A stretch of DNA of 64,000 nucleotides from Schlegelella aquatica (GCF_026013905.1 NZ_CP110257.1:2564001-2628000), one strand, 5' to 3'. Positions 10,561 to 21,107 are shown, counted from the stretch's first letter. Notes: a model not told the origin generated them from the letters alone. A program made the numbers and translations.

Positions 10561-10886
10561 GCCCCTGGGAGGCGTTGGTCACGATCCTCGGCCTGGCGGT
10601 CATCACCGTCGTCACGCGCAGCTTCTTCCTGCTGCCTGAGCAGGACCTGCCGCTGCCCGGCTGGCTCAAGCGCGGACTGCGCTATGCGCCGCTGGCGGCG
10701 CTGGCCGCCGTGATCGCGCCCGAGGTGCTGCTCACACAAGGGCATTTCCTGCCGACCTGGCAGGATGCCCGGCTGCCGGCGATCGTCGCGGCCGCGGCCT
10801 ACTACTTCTGGCGACGCGGCATCCTGGGCACCATCGTCACCGGCATGGCGGTGTTCCTGCCGCTGCGCCTCATCGCGGGCTGGTGA
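10557..10886 (+). CDS. azlD: AzlD-family exporter, small subunit
   Basis: A 109-residue membrane protein with four hydrophobic segments that pairs with AzlC. The GTG start at 10557 overlaps the azlC stop by four bases and is preceded by a strong AAGGAGG. Family signatures are TVVTRSFFLL near residue 20 and LKRGLRYAPLAALAAVIAPE in the middle, with MAVFLPLRL at the end. Co-translation with azlC is expected because the two proteins form one complex. Confidence 0.9.
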   Translation: MSPWEALVTILGLAVITVVTRSFFLLPEQDLPLPGWLKRGLRYAPLAALAAVIAPEVLLTQGHFLPTWQDARLPAIVAAAAYYFWRRGILGTIVTGMAVFLPLRLIAGW

Positions 10887-11000
10887 CGGTCAACCGCGCG
10901 TGACGGACCTCACGTCCGGGCACGGCACAATGTCGGGCGGTGCCGGCGAGCCCGCGCTCGTCGGCGACGGCTTCTCACTTTGGCCATCCTCGACGACATC

Positions 11001-12194
11001 ATGAACATCCTGCGCTTTTCCGATCTCATCGCCCAGGGCAAGGTCCGCGGTCAACGCGTGTTCATCCGCGCCGACCTGAACGTGCCCCAGGACGATCAGG
11101 GCCGCATCACCGAAGACACCCGCATCCGCGCCTCCGTACCCTGCATCCGCATGGCACTGGACGCGGGCGCGGCCGTCATGGTCACCTCGCACCTGGGCCG
11201 CCCCACGGAGGGCGAGTTCAAGCCCGAGGATTCGCTCGCCCCGGTGGCGCAGCGCTTGTCCGAGCTGCTCGGCCGCGAGGTGCCGCTCGTCTCGAACTGG
11301 GTGGACGGCGTGCAGGTCGAGCCGGGTCAGGTGGTGCTGCTGGAGAACTGCCGCCTCAACAAGGGCGAGAAGAAGAACAACGAAGAGCTGGCCCGCAAGA
11401 TGGCAGCCCTGTGCGACATCTTCGTGCACGACGCTTTCGGTACGGCCCACCGCGCCGAAGCATCGACCTACGGCATTGCGCAGTTCGCGAAGGTGGCGTG
11501 CGCCGGCCCGCTGCTGGCCGCCGAGATCGACGCCATCACCAAGGCTCTCCACGACCCCAAGCGCCCGCTCGTGGCCATCGTCGCGGGCTCGAAGGTCTCC
11601 ACCAAGCTCACGATCCTGCAGTCGCTGGCCAAGAACGTGGACCAGCTCGTCGTCGGCGGCGGCATCGCCAACACCTTCATGCTGGCCGCGGGCCTGCCCA
11701 TCGGCAAGAGCCTCGCCGAGCCCGACCTCGTGGGCGAAGCCAAGGCCGTGATGGACGCTATGAAGGCGCGGGGCGCGGAAGTACCCATCCCGGTGGACGT
11801 CGTGGTGGCCAAGGAGTTCAAGGCCGACGCCCCTGCCACCATCAAAGCAGCCACCGAGGTCGCGGCCGACGAGATGATCCTCGACATCGGACCCAAGACC
11901 GCCGCGATGCTCGCGGACAAGCTCAAGGCGGCGGGCACCATCGTCTGGAACGGCCCGGTGGGCGTGTTCGAGTTCGACGCCTTCGCGGCGGGCACCGAGA
12001 CCGTGGCGCGCGCGATCGCGCAGTCGAGCGCCTTCTCCATCGCGGGCGGCGGCGACACGCTGGCCGCGATCGCCAAGTACGGCATCGAGAAGGACATCGG
12101 CTACATCTCCACCGGTGGGGGCGCCTTCCTGGAAGTGCTGGAAGGCAAGACCTTGCCTGCCTTCGAGATCCTGCAAAAGCGCGCCGCAGGCTGA
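11001..12194 (+). CDS. pgk: phosphoglycerate kinase
   Basis: Catalyses the 1,3-bisphosphoglycerate/ADP step of glycolysis and the reverse step of gluconeogenesis or the Calvin cycle. The product is 397 residues, the usual length. The N-terminal substrate domain shows [27 protein letters not shown] and [12 protein letters not shown]. The hinge and nucleotide domain show [21 protein letters not shown] and the terminal GGGAFLE. The ATG at 11001 (MNILRFSDL) matches family starts; a TTG seven codons upstream is less likely. A 7-8 bp GC hairpin without T-tract (12201-12218) follows the stop. Confidence 0.97.
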   Translation: MNILRFSDLIAQGKVRGQRVFIRADLNVPQDDQGRITEDTRIRASVPCIRMALDAGAAVMVTSHLGRPTEGEFKPEDSLAPVAQRLSELLGREVPLVSNWVDGVQVEPGQVVLLENCRLNKGEKKNNEELARKMAALCDIFVHDAFGTAHRAEASTYGIAQFAKVACAGPLLAAEIDAITKALHDPKRPLVAIVAGSKVSTKLTILQSLAKNVDQLVVGGGIANTFMLAAGLPIGKSLAEPDLVGEAKAVMDAMKARGAEVPIPVDVVVAKEFKADAPATIKAATEVAADEMILDIGPKTAAMLADKLKAAGTIVWNGPVGVFEFDAFAAGTETVARAIAQSSAFSIAGGGDTLAAIAKYGIEKDIGYISTGGGAFLEVLEGKTLPAFEILQKRAAG

Positions 12195-12289
12195 CGCGCC
12201 GGGGCCCGCACGGGCCCCGCATGTAACCCCGATCCACTTTTCGGGCCCATAATAGGAAACAAAGTTACGGACCCGAACCCCCGACCACC

Positions 12290-13720
12290 ATGCCGCGAGC
12301 CACCAAGATCGTCGCCACCCTCGGCCCCGCCTCGTCCTCGCCCGACGTCCTGGAGCGGATGATCCGCGCCGGGGTGGACGTGGTGCGGCTCAACTTCTCG
12401 CACGGCACCGCGCAGGACCACATCGACCGCGCGGCGCTCGTGCGCGAGGTGGCGCAGCGGGTGGGCAAGGAGGTGGCCATCATGGCCGACCTGCAGGGCC
12501 CGAAGATCCGGGTGGGCAAGTTCGAGGGCGGCAAGGTCCAGCTCGAGGCCGGCCAGCCGTTCATCCTCGACGCCGCCCTCGCGGGCCCCGGCAACCAGGA
12601 ACGGGTGGGGCTGGACTACAAGCAGCTGCCGCGCGACGTGAAGCCGGGCGACACGCTGCTGCTCAACGACGGCCTCATCGTCCTCACGGTAGATCGCATC
12701 GTCGGCGAGGAGGTGCACACCTACGTCAAGGTCGGCGGCGAGCTGTCCAACAACAAGGGCATCAATAAGCTGGGCGGCGGGCTCACCGCGCCGGCCCTGA
12801 CGGCCAAGGACATGGAGGACATCCGCACCGCGATGAGCTTCCAGTGCGACTACCTGGCCGTGAGCTTCCCCAAGAGCGCCACCGACATGGAAATGGCGCG
12901 CCAACTGGCCAATGTCGCGGGCGAGCCCTGGCGGCACAAGCCCGGGCTGATCGCCAAGATCGAGCGCAGCGAGGCCATCTCCCAGCTCGACGCGATCCTC
13001 AAGGCGAGCGACGGCATCATGGTCGCGCGCGGCGACCTCGCCGTGGAAGTGGGCAACGCCGCGGTGCCGGCGCTGCAAAAGCGCATGATCCGCCTCGCAC
13101 GCGAGATGGACAAGGTGGTCATCACGGCCACCCAGATGATGGAGTCGATGATCGTCAACCCGGTCCCCACGCGCGCCGAGGTGAGCGACGTCGCCAACGC
13201 GGTGCTCGACGGCACCGATGCGGTGATGCTCTCGGCCGAAACGGCCGCGGGCAAGTACCCCGTCGAGACGATCGAGCAGATGGCCACCATCGCCGAGGAG
13301 GTCGAGCGCGCCGAGGAGGTCTCGCTCGACGCCGATTTCACCAACAAGCGCTTCGGCCGGATCGACCAGTCCATCGCCATGGGCGCCCTCTTCACGGCCC
13401 ACCACCTGGGCTGCAAAGCGATCATCGCGCTCACCGAGTCCGGCTCCACCGCCCTGTGGATGAGCCGCTACAAGATCCACGTGCCGATCTACGGGCTGAC
13501 CTCGCAGATCACGTCCCAGCGCAAGATGGCGCTGTACCGCAACGTTCAGCCGATGCTGATGGAGAGTTGTCACGACCGCGACGAGGCCTTGCACCGTGCC
13601 GAGGCCCTGCTGGTCGAGCGAGGCGTTCTGCGCCCCGGCGACACCTATGCCATCACCTGCGGCGAGCCGATGGGGTACCCGGGCGGCACCAACATGCTCA
13701 AGGTCTGCCGCGTGGGCTGA
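12290..13720 (+). CDS. pyk: pyruvate kinase
   Basis: Converts phosphoenolpyruvate and ADP to pyruvate and ATP. The product is 476 residues, typical of the bacterial enzyme. Residues RATKIVATLGPAS open the barrel, followed by VRLNFSHG, DLQGPKIRVG, the catalytic-lysine region LIAKIERSEAI, metal-binding GIMVARGDLAVEVG and ITATQMMESM. The C-terminal domain is complete through the final GYPGGTNMLKVCRVG. A CATAAT box (12248-12253) about 36 bases before the ATG is a plausible -10, although no good -35 is visible. Confidence 0.97.
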   Translation: MPRATKIVATLGPASSSPDVLERMIRAGVDVVRLNFSHGTAQDHIDRAALVREVAQRVGKEVAIMADLQGPKIRVGKFEGGKVQLEAGQPFILDAALAGPGNQERVGLDYKQLPRDVKPGDTLLLNDGLIVLTVDRIVGEEVHTYVKVGGELSNNKGINKLGGGLTAPALTAKDMEDIRTAMSFQCDYLAVSFPKSATDMEMARQLANVAGEPWRHKPGLIAKIERSEAISQLDAILKASDGIMVARGDLAVEVGNAAVPALQKRMIRLAREMDKVVITATQMMESMIVNPVPTRAEVSDVANAVLDGTDAVMLSAETAAGKYPVETIEQMATIAEEVERAEEVSLDADFTNKRFGRIDQSIAMGALFTAHHLGCKAIIALTESGSTALWMSRYKIHVPIYGLTSQITSQRKMALYRNVQPMLMESCHDRDEALHRAEALLVERGVLRPGDTYAITCGEPMGYPGGTNMLKVCRVG

Positions 13721-13887
13721 TCGCCGAGCGCCGGGCGGGGCCTCGGCCGGATGCGAACAGTCACGGTTGGCCCCCTCCCCAGGGCTAGAATCTGGGCCGA
13801 TTACAAAGCGGTTTCACGGCCGTCGCAGCCCAAGAGGCGCGACGGGCGGAGGCGCGTTACCGGTTCTGTCAACTCTAGGGGCCTACC

Positions 13888-14952
13888 ATGCCACTCGTTT
13901 CGATGCGCCAACTGCTGGACCATGCCGCCGAGCACGGCTACGGCATTCCGGCGTTCAACGTCAACAACCTGGAGCAGGTCCAGGCGATCATGAGCGCGGC
14001 CGACGAAGTCGGCGCGCCGGTGATCATGCAAGCCTCGGCCGGTGCCCGCAAGTACGCCGGCGAGTCGTTCCTCAAGCACCTCATCCAGGCCGCCGTCGAG
14101 GCCTATCCGCACATCCCTGTCGTCATGCACCAGGACCACGGGCAGAGCCCCGACGTCTGCAAGGGCGCGATCGAGCTGGGCTTCTCGTCGGTGATGATGG
14201 ACGGCTCTTTGCAAGCCGACGGCAAGACCATCGCGACCTACGAGTACAACGTGGAGGTCACCAAGAAGGTGGTCGACATGGCCCACGCGCTCGGCGTCAC
14301 CGTCGAGGGTGAACTCGGCTGCCTGGGCTCGCTCGAGACGATGAAGGGCGACAAGGAAGACGGCCACGGCGCCGAGGGCACGATGACGCGCGACCAGCTG
14401 CTCACCGACCCCGAGCAGGCGGCCGACTTCGTCAAGAAGACGCAGCTTGACGCGCTGGCCATTGCCATCGGCACGAGCCACGGCGCCTACAAGTTCAGCC
14501 GCAAGCCCACGGGCGACATCCTGGCGATCGACCGCGTCAAGGAGATCCACGCGCGCATCCCCAACACCCACCTCGTGATGCACGGCTCGTCTTCCGTGCC
14601 GCAGGAACTGCTGGAGGAGATCCGCAAGTACGGTGGCGACATGAAGGAGACCTACGGTGTGCCCGTCGAGGAAATCCAGGAGGCCATCAAGCACGGCGTG
14701 CGCAAGATCAACATCGACACCGACATCCGCCTCGCGATGACGGCCGCGATCCGCCGCTTCTTCGTCGAGCACCCCTCGAAGTTCGACCCGCGCGAGTACC
14801 TCAAGCCTGCGCGCGAAGCGGCCAAGGCCATCTGCAAGCAGCGCTACCTCGAGTTCGGCTGCGAGGGCCAGGGCGCTAAAATCAAGCCCATCCCGCTGAC
14901 CGAAATGGCCCGTCGCTACGCCGCGGGCGAGCTGGCCCAGGTCGTCCAGTAA
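13888..14952 (+). CDS. fba: class II fructose-bisphosphate aldolase
   Basis: Zinc-dependent aldolase interconverting fructose-1,6-bisphosphate with DHAP and glyceraldehyde-3-phosphate. The 354 residues match the Calvin-cycle subtype (CbbA/FbaA IIB-like). Zinc ligands are in [41 protein letters not shown] and [11 protein letters not shown] line the active site, and [14 protein letters not shown] is the phosphate loop. TAGAAT at 13786-13791 is a candidate -10. A strong intrinsic terminator lies 48 bases downstream. Confidence 0.96.
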   Translation: MPLVSMRQLLDHAAEHGYGIPAFNVNNLEQVQAIMSAADEVGAPVIMQASAGARKYAGESFLKHLIQAAVEAYPHIPVVMHQDHGQSPDVCKGAIELGFSSVMMDGSLQADGKTIATYEYNVEVTKKVVDMAHALGVTVEGELGCLGSLETMKGDKEDGHGAEGTMTRDQLLTDPEQAADFVKKTQLDALAIAIGTSHGAYKFSRKPTGDILAIDRVKEIHARIPNTHLVMHGSSSVPQELLEEIRKYGGDMKETYGVPVEEIQEAIKHGVRKINIDTDIRLAMTAAIRRFFVEHPSKFDPREYLKPAREAAKAICKQRYLEFGCEGQGAKIKPIPLTEMARRYAAGELAQVVQ

Positions 14953-15000
14953 GCAGCCGAAGGCCGGCCGATCGGTATACGCGGCCTGCTGCACGGTTCG

Positions 15001-15032
15001 ACGCCCGCTTGCGCAGCGGGCGTTTTCGTTTT
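15001..15032 (+). terminator. intrinsic terminator after fba
   Basis: ACGCCCGCT (15001-15009) pairs with AGCGGGCGT (15015-15023) around a 5-base loop, followed by TTTCGTTTT. It separates fba from purC. Confidence 0.85.
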
Positions 15033-15056
15033 GGCCCTACCCCGGAGATCGCGCCC

Positions 15057-15956
15057 GTGACCGCCCCTTTGCTCGTTTCCTCGATTCGCTCCCTGCCCCT
15101 GCTGGCGCGCGGCAAGGTGCGCGACAACTACGCCGTGGGCAACGACCGGCTGCTCATGGTCGCCACCGACCGCTTGTCCGCCTTCGACGTCGTGATGGGC
15201 GAGCCCATCCCCGGCAAGGGCGAGTTGCTCACACGCATGGCGTTGTTCTGGTTCGACAAGCTGCAGGGCATCGTGCCCAACCATCTGACGGGCGAGGCGC
15301 CGGAGAGCGTGGTGGCGCCCGACGAGGTCGAGCAGGTGCGTGGACGGTCGATGCTGGTCAAGCGCCTGAAGCCCCTGCCCGTGGAGGCTGTCGTGCGGGG
15401 GTATCTCGCCGGCAGCGGCTGGAAGGAGTACCAGGAAACAGGACGCGTGTGCGGCGTGGCGCTGCCCGCGGGGCTGCGCAATGCGAGCAAGCTCCCGCAG
15501 CCGATCTTCACGCCGGCCACCAAGGCCGCCGTGGGGGAGCACGACGAAAACATCACGTTCGAGCGCGTCGTCGAACTGATCGGCCCGGACTTGGCCGAAC
15601 AGATCCGGGACATCTCGATCCGCCTGTACAGCGCCGCGGCCGACTATGCGCTCGGCAAGGGCATCATCATCGCCGACACCAAGTTCGAGTTCGGCCTCGA
15701 CGCCGAGGGGCGCGTCGTGCTGATGGACGAGATCCTCACGCCCGACTCGTCGCGCTTCTGGCCGCTGGAAAGCTATCGGGAAGGCACGAATCCGCCGAGC
15801 TTCGACAAGCAGTTCGTGCGCGACTGGCTGGAGCAGGCGCAGGTGGACGGCAAGCCCTGGAACAAGAAGGCCCCTGCGCCGGCGCTCCCGCCCGAGGTGA
15901 TCGAGAAGACGGCGGCCAAGTACCGCGAGGCGCTGGAGCGGCTCACCGCGCAGTGA
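15057..15956 (+). CDS. purC: SAICAR synthetase
   Basis: Phosphoribosylaminoimidazole-succinocarboxamide synthase joins CAIR and aspartate in purine synthesis. The 299-residue form is standard for beta/gammaproteobacteria. Marks are [11 protein letters not shown] with the ATP loop, [47 protein letters not shown] and [12 protein letters not shown]. The GTG at 15057 is preceded by CGGAGA and matches family N-termini; an upstream frame extension would run into the terminator. purE and purK lie nearby in the same orientation, separated by a thioredoxin gene on the other strand. Confidence 0.96.
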   Translation: MTAPLLVSSIRSLPLLARGKVRDNYAVGNDRLLMVATDRLSAFDVVMGEPIPGKGELLTRMALFWFDKLQGIVPNHLTGEAPESVVAPDEVEQVRGRSMLVKRLKPLPVEAVVRGYLAGSGWKEYQETGRVCGVALPAGLRNASKLPQPIFTPATKAAVGEHDENITFERVVELIGPDLAEQIRDISIRLYSAAADYALGKGIIIADTKFEFGLDAEGRVVLMDEILTPDSSRFWPLESYREGTNPPSFDKQFVRDWLEQAQVDGKPWNKKAPAPALPPEVIEKTAAKYREALERLTAQ

Positions 15957-16050
15957 CCGTGCCGCGCGCGTCCGCCGCCGAGCGCCGGAGGACGCGCACC
16001 GCAGCGCCCCCGGGCGCGCCGCGTGAGCGGCCCGCCCGCGCGGCGCGGGC

Positions 16051-16995
16051 TCAGAACAAGGCCATGCTGAGCTTGCGGCGGTACTGGTCCACCACCGGGT
16101 CGCCTGCCGGTGCCTGCGCCTTGCCGGCGATCTCCAGAGCGCCTTTGGCGCCCGACTCGGGGCCGGCCGCGGGCGAGGGCTTGCTCATCAGCTCCAGGAT
16201 CGAGACGTAGGTCTTGCGCGCGAGCTGGTCGCGCCAGCCCTTGTCGCGCATGATGATCTCCAGGAGCTCATCCATCGCCTCGGTCCATCGCTGCGCGGCG
16301 AAGTGCGTCTGCGCGAGTTCGAAGCGCGCGTCGAAGTCGCGCTTGTTGGCGGCGATGGCCGCTTGCAGCTGCTCCACCGGCCGCGCCGAGGCGGCGGCCT
16401 CGCAGGCCTCGATCCAGTGGCCCAGGGCCGCGATGCGCACGTCGGTGGCGGCCTTGCTCGCCACGGGCTCGTACGCCAGGCGCGCATCGGCAAGGCGCCC
16501 TGCTTGCAGCAGGAGCTTCACGTAGTCGAGGCGCGCGGCGTCGTTGGCCGGGTCGATGGCGATGGCCTGCTGGAGCCGCTCGAGCGCGGCCTCCATGTCG
16601 CCCGCATCGGCCAGCCGCCCGGCTTCGCCGGCGGCCGCGTCGGCCTGCAGCTGCGCCTCGGCGGGCACGTGCTTGTCGAGGAACTGCTTGATCTGCGCCT
16701 GCGGCAACGCCCCGACGAAGCCGTCCACCGGCTGGCCGTCGCGGAACATCACGCAAAACGGAATGCTGCGCACCCCGAACATCGCCGAGAGCTGGCCGGC
16801 GATCTCGGGCTGCTCGTCCGAGTTGAGCTTGGCCAGCACGAAACGCCCGCCGTACTCGGCCTCGAGCTTCTCCAGCATCGGCCCCAACGTGCGGCACGGG
16901 CCGCACCACGGCGCCCAGATGTCGAGCAGCACCGGCTGCTGCATCGAGGCCTGAAGCACCTCGGCTTCGAAGTTCTGAATGGTGATGTCGATCAT
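16051..16995 (-). CDS. thioredoxin-TPR co-chaperone (YbbN/CnoX-like)
   Basis: A 314-residue cytoplasmic protein with an N-terminal thioredoxin domain carrying WCGPC (Cys31/Cys34), followed by a TPR region from about residue 120 (ADAGDMEAALERLQQAIAID, DARLAYEPVA). E. coli YbbN/CnoX of this architecture guards proteins from oxidative aggregation and hands clients to GroEL/DnaK. Unlike E. coli YbbN (SXXC), the full CXXC is present, so genuine redox activity is likely. The start MIDITIQNFE is preferred over an upstream frame extension. It is divergent from purE with a 95-base gap. Confidence 0.85.
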   Translation of the reverse strand: MIDITIQNFEAEVLQASMQQPVLLDIWAPWCGPCRTLGPMLEKLEAEYGGRFVLAKLNSDEQPEIAGQLSAMFGVRSIPFCVMFRDGQPVDGFVGALPQAQIKQFLDKHVPAEAQLQADAAAGEAGRLADAGDMEAALERLQQAIAIDPANDAARLDYVKLLLQAGRLADARLAYEPVASKAATDVRIAALGHWIEACEAAASARPVEQLQAAIAANKRDFDARFELAQTHFAAQRWTEAMDELLEIIMRDKGWRDQLARKTYVSILELMSKPSPAAGPESGAKGALEIAGKAQAPAGDPVVDQYRRKLSMALF

Positions 16996-17090
16996 GCTGC
17001 GTTCTTCCCTGGCCCGCTCCCCAGATGGGGGCGACTGCTGACAGCCCAAGGGCCGCCTAAAATCGCAATTTTTCCGCACCGGAGCGCCAC

Positions 17091-17594
17091 GTGAGTCAGT
17101 CGCCCCTCGTCGGCGTGGTCATGGGGTCCAGCAGCGACTGGGACGTCATGCAACACGCCGTGCAGATTCTCGCCGAGTTCGGCGTGCCCCACGAGGCTCG
17201 CGTCGTCTCGGCTCACCGGATGCCGGACGACATGTTCCGCTATGCCGAGGAGGCGGCCGCACGGGGCCTGCGCGCCATCATCGCAGGCGCGGGCGGCGCG
17301 GCCCATCTGCCCGGCATGCTGGCGGCCAAGACGACCGTGCCGGTGCTCGGCGTGCCGGTGCCGAGCCGGCACCTCCAAGGCGTCGATTCGCTGCACTCCA
17401 TCGTGCAGATGCCCAAGGGTGTGCCGGTCGCGACTTTCGCCATCGGCACCGCCGGAGCCGCGAACGCCGCGCTCTTCGCGGTCGCCCAGCTCGCCACGAC
17501 GGATGCCGGCCTGCGCGCCCGGCTGGAGGAGTTCCGCGCACGCCAGACCGAGGCCGCCCGCGCGATGACCTTGCCTGCCGTGGGGGCCCCATGA
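17091..17594 (+). CDS. purE: N5-carboxyaminoimidazole ribonucleotide mutase
   Basis: Class I PurE (167 residues) converts N5-CAIR, made by PurK, to CAIR. Conserved substrate loops are [21 protein letters not shown] with the catalytic His, and [23 protein letters not shown] completes the octamer interface. The GTG start follows GGAGCGCCAC. The end overlaps the purK start by four bases. Confidence 0.96.
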   Translation: MSQSPLVGVVMGSSSDWDVMQHAVQILAEFGVPHEARVVSAHRMPDDMFRYAEEAAARGLRAIIAGAGGAAHLPGMLAAKTTVPVLGVPVPSRHLQGVDSLHSIVQMPKGVPVATFAIGTAGAANAALFAVAQLATTDAGLRARLEEFRARQTEAARAMTLPAVGAP

Positions 17595-18757
17595 GCGCAA
17601 CGGCGCGTCCCCTCCTGCCTGGCGAGGCCACGCTCGGCGTGCTCGGTGGCGGCCAACTCGGCCGCATGTTCGTGCACGCCGCCCAGCGGCTCGGCTACAC
17701 CACCGTCGTGCTGGACCCGGACGAGGCCAGCCCGGCCGGTCAGGTGGCGCACGAGCATGTGCGGGCCGATTACCTCGATGCCGCCGCCCTCGCCCGCCTG
17801 GCCGAGCGTTGCGACGCCCTCACGACCGAGTTCGAGAACGTGCCGGCCGATGCGTTGGCGACGCTGGCTGCGCAGCGTCCGGTGGCGCCAGGCGCCTCGG
17901 CCGTCGCCGTCTGCCAGGACCGCCGCCTGGAGAAGGCCCATTTCCGCGCCAGCGGGGTCCCCTGCGCGCCCTATGCCGAGATCACGCAGGAGCAGGACCT
18001 CGCCGTCGAGGCGTCCCTGTTGCCGGGCATCCTGAAGACCGCGCGCCTGGGCTACGACGGCAAGGGCCAGGTGCCGGTGGCCACTCCCGAGGAACTGCGC
18101 GCGGCGTGGGAGCGCCTGGGGCGCGTGCCCTGCGTGCTGGAGCGACGGCTCGATCTGGCGTTCGAGATCAGCGTCATCGTCGCGCGCAACGCCCATGGCG
18201 AGGTGGTGCACTTCCCCGTGCAGCAGAACCTGCATCGCGGCGGCATCCTCGCCGTCACGACCGTGCCGGCCCCGCAAGCATCGCCCGCGCAGCAAATGCA
18301 GGCGGTGCAGGCGGCCGAGGCGATCGCCGCCTCGCTGGGGTATGTGGGGGTGCTGTGCGTGGAGTTCTTCGTGCTGGCCGACGGCTCGCTCGTTGCCAAC
18401 GAGATGGCGCCCCGCCCACACAACTCCGGCCACTACACGATCGACGCTTGCGACCTCTCCCAGTTCGACCTCCAGGTGCGCGCGATGACGGGCTTGCCGC
18501 TGGTGACACCGCGCCAGCATTCGCCGGCGATCATGCTCAACCTGCTCGGCGATCTGTGGCAGACGCCGGCAGGCCCGCGGACACCGGCATGGGATGCGGT
18601 GCTGGCCCTGGCGGGCACGCATTTGCATCTTTACGGCAAGACCGAGGCTCGCCCCGGGCGCAAGATGGGCCACCTCAACGTCACCGCCGCCACCCCCGAG
18701 GACGCCCGCGCGGTGGCGCTGCGCTGCGCGGAACTGCTCGGCCTCGCGCCGTTCTGA
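17591..18757 (+). CDS. purK: N5-carboxyaminoimidazole ribonucleotide synthase
   Basis: ATP-grasp enzyme (388 residues) that carboxylates AIR to N5-CAIR using bicarbonate and ATP. The N-terminal [24 protein letters not shown], the ATP-grasp core with [21 protein letters not shown], and metal ligands around [20 protein letters not shown] and NSGHYTIDA are all present. ATGA overlap with purE indicates coupled translation. Confidence 0.96.
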   Translation: MSATARPLLPGEATLGVLGGGQLGRMFVHAAQRLGYTTVVLDPDEASPAGQVAHEHVRADYLDAAALARLAERCDALTTEFENVPADALATLAAQRPVAPGASAVAVCQDRRLEKAHFRASGVPCAPYAEITQEQDLAVEASLLPGILKTARLGYDGKGQVPVATPEELRAAWERLGRVPCVLERRLDLAFEISVIVARNAHGEVVHFPVQQNLHRGGILAVTTVPAPQASPAQQMQAVQAAEAIAASLGYVGVLCVEFFVLADGSLVANEMAPRPHNSGHYTIDACDLSQFDLQVRAMTGLPLVTPRQHSPAIMLNLLGDLWQTPAGPRTPAWDAVLALAGTHLHLYGKTEARPGRKMGHLNVTAATPEDARAVALRCAELLGLAPF

Positions 18758-18762
18758 CAGCC

Positions 18763-19743
18763 GTGGCGCGCCTGCTGGACCCCTCGAACCCCTCGCATCT
18801 GGCCGAAGCGGTGGACGCGCTGGCGGCCGGCCGGCTGGTCGCCTTCCCGACCGAGACGGTGTACGGGCTGGGGGCCGACGCGGGCAACGATGCGGCAGTG
18901 GCCGGCATCTACGCCGCCAAGGGGCGGCCGGCCGACCACCCGCTCATCGTGCACGTGCCGAACGCCGCGGCCGCCCTGGCGCTGGTGAGCGCCTTGCCGC
19001 CGATGGCGCGCAAGCTGATGGACGCCTTCTGGCCCGGGCCGGTCACGGTGATCGTGCCACGGCGGGAGGGCCTGGCCACGGCCGCCGCGGGCGGGCAGGC
19101 CACCATCGGGCTGCGCTGCCCGGCGCACCCGGTCGCGCACCAACTGCTGGAGGCCTGCGCGCGCCGGGGCCTCGTCGGCCTCGCGGCGCCGAGCGCCAAC
19201 CTCTTCGGCCGTATCAGCCCGACGACGGCCCAGCACGTGGCCCATGAGTTCGGCGACGACGTGCTGGTGCTCGACGGCGGGCCCTGCCAGGTCGGCATCG
19301 AGTCCACCATCATCGACTGCTCGCGAGAGCACCCGGTGCTGCTGCGCCCCGGCACGCTGCCGCGCGCCCGGCTGGAGGCGGTGCTCGGGGAGCCGCTGCG
19401 CGAGCGCGACGAGGCCGCTCCGCGGGCTTCGGGCACTCTGGCCGCGCACTACGCGCCGCGCGCCAAGCTGAGGCTGATGGACGCGCGCACGCTGCAATCG
19501 GCGCTCGATGTGCTCGGCGATGCGCGCCCGCCGGTGGCGGTATATTCGCGTACCGTGCGAGTGCCGCGCGGGCTCGTCCATCGGCGCATGCCGGACGACG
19601 CCGAACGGGCCGCCCACGAACTCTTCGCCGTGCTGCGCGAACTCGACGCGCAAGGCGTCTCGCTGATCTGGGTCGAAACCCCGCCCGACGCTCCCGAATG
19701 GGACGGGGTGCGCGACCGTCTCGTGCGGGCGGCCGCTGCCTGA
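18763..19743 (+). CDS. sua5: L-threonylcarbamoyladenylate synthase, Sua5 type
   Basis: Makes threonylcarbamoyl-AMP, the first intermediate of tRNA t6A modification. The 326 residues contain the YrdC fold (FPTETVYGLGADA near residue 26, KGRPADHPLIVHV, SANLFGRISPT, and ESTIIDCS) and the extra C-terminal Sua5 domain after the linker ASGTLAAHYAPRAKLRL. The GTG at 18763, five bases after the purK stop, gives a family-like N-terminus. The partner tsaB lies 3 kb downstream at 22622. Confidence 0.93.
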   Translation: MARLLDPSNPSHLAEAVDALAAGRLVAFPTETVYGLGADAGNDAAVAGIYAAKGRPADHPLIVHVPNAAAALALVSALPPMARKLMDAFWPGPVTVIVPRREGLATAAAGGQATIGLRCPAHPVAHQLLEACARRGLVGLAAPSANLFGRISPTTAQHVAHEFGDDVLVLDGGPCQVGIESTIIDCSREHPVLLRPGTLPRARLEAVLGEPLRERDEAAPRASGTLAAHYAPRAKLRLMDARTLQSALDVLGDARPPVAVYSRTVRVPRGLVHRRMPDDAERAAHELFAVLRELDAQGVSLIWVETPPDAPEWDGVRDRLVRAAAA

Positions 19744-19778
19744 AGCGACCATGCCCATCCCATCCTGACGGAGATTTC

Positions 19779-20783
19779 ATGCCCTTGGTTTCCTTCCGCC
19801 CGTTCCGCCTCGCCCCCTTGCTCGCCGCGGCGGGCGCACTCCTTGCGGCCGGCTGCGGCGGTGACGTCTATCAGCGTTTCGAGCCGCAGCGCATCTTGTC
19901 CCTCGGGGACGAATACAGCTACATCGGCACCGGCCCCGACGACGACCCTGGCGCACGCTATACGGTGGACGCGCTCAACAGCGACGGCTCGCGCAATTGC
20001 GCGCATGATCGCTACTGGCTGTGGAACCAACGCGTGGCTGCCCGCTATGGCCGGGCGTTCGCGGAATGCCCCGTCCCCGGTTATCTCAGCGACGGCTCCA
20101 CGCGCGCGCTGGCACGCGAAAGGACCACCGTGAACATGCTGGCCTCGCAGCTCGACGCGGTGGGCGGCGTCAAGGACAAGGACCTCCTGCTCGTCTTCGT
20201 CGGTGCCAACGACGTGTGGGACATCTATGGCGATCCGTCGGCCCAAGTGCCGCCCCCGGACCTCAAGGGATACTGCGCGGGCGAGGGCGAAGGCGACAAC
20301 AAGGGGCCGACGGTTCCCGAGCAGCAGGCCGCTTGCGCGCGCGGTCAGGCCTTGGCGGAACAGCTTCTTGCGTGGACCAAGGTGGGAGCTCGCGTCGTCG
20401 TGCTCGATCTGCCCTACCAGGGGACGACGCCGCAAGCGGCATCCGAGGACCGTGCCCGGCTCAACAGCCTGACGGAAGCCTTCAACAAGGGGTTGCGGTT
20501 CAACTTGCCCGACAACAGCCGCTACATCGCCTTGGTGCAGGCGAACAATCGGGTGGAGCTTGCGCAGAAGACCGAGAACAGCCCGTATCCCTTCCGCAAC
20601 CGCACCGAGGCCGTGTGCACCACCGTCTCAGCCAAGGACTGCACGACGGCCACCGTCAAGATCGCGGATGCCAGCAGCAACGGCTACGAATACGTGTTCG
20701 CGGCCGAACGCTACCTCTCGCCCACGATGAACCGGCTGATCGGCGATCTGGCCGCCGACCGCGCGCGCAACCAGCCCTTCTGA
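19779..20783 (+). CDS. GDSL/SGNH-like lipoprotein lacking catalytic residues
   Basis: A 334-residue predicted lipoprotein with an N-terminal signal and lipobox LAAGC (Cys27). The fold resembles SGNH hydrolases: block I appears as ILSLGDEYSY, block III as FVGANDVWD, and block V should lie near YVFAAERYLSP. The catalytic Ser of GDS is Glu here, and the usual Asp-x-x-His before the end is absent, so ester hydrolysis by the normal triad is unlikely. The ATG follows GACGGAGAT. It stands alone between Sua5 and the convergent SemiSWEET gene. Confidence 0.65.
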   Translation: MPLVSFRPFRLAPLLAAAGALLAAGCGGDVYQRFEPQRILSLGDEYSYIGTGPDDDPGARYTVDALNSDGSRNCAHDRYWLWNQRVAARYGRAFAECPVPGYLSDGSTRALARERTTVNMLASQLDAVGGVKDKDLLLVFVGANDVWDIYGDPSAQVPPPDLKGYCAGEGEGDNKGPTVPEQQAACARGQALAEQLLAWTKVGARVVVLDLPYQGTTPQAASEDRARLNSLTEAFNKGLRFNLPDNSRYIALVQANNRVELAQKTENSPYPFRNRTEAVCTTVSAKDCTTATVKIADASSNGYEYVFAAERYLSPTMNRLIGDLAADRARNQPF

Positions 20784-20822
20784 CGAGGAGGGCGCGCGGG
20801 CGCGAGCCGCGGTTCGCGCCCG

Positions 20823-21107
20823 TCAGCCGCGGCGCCGGTCGCGCGCCGAGTAGGCGACCTTCATCGCGAGGATCGAGGCCGCGAGCGTCAGCGTGACCAG
20901 GTTGGCGACGATGATGGGCGCGTCGCCGATCGCGATGCCGTAGGCCAGCCACAGCGCGATGCCGAGCGTGAACACGCTGTACATCCCGAGCGAGATGCCG
21001 CTCACGTCGCGGGTGCGGAAGGTCAGCCACGCCTGGGGCAGGAAGGACGCCGTGGTGAGCGTGGCGGCGGCAAAGCCGAGCAAATCGGTCATGGCGAAGG
21101 CAGTCAT
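20823..21107 (-). CDS. SemiSWEET/PQ-loop small membrane protein
   Basis: A 94-residue protein with three membrane helices and the PQ-loop signature SFLPQAWLTFRTRDVSGIS near residue 22. Bacterial SemiSWEETs dimerise to carry sugars, so that is the likely role. Its ATG overlaps the dacB stop (ATGA), so it depends on dacB translation. A second ATG five codons later would give MTDLLGF and is also possible. Confidence 0.85.
   Translation of the reverse strand: MTAFAMTDLLGFAAATLTTASFLPQAWLTFRTRDVSGISLGMYSVFTLGIALWLAYGIAIGDAPIIVANLVTLTLAASILAMKVAYSARDRRRG

Noticed and set aside
12201..12218. Hairpin after pgk as a terminator
   Set aside because: A palindromic GC stem with a 2-4 base loop and no T-tract; insufficient for a terminator call.
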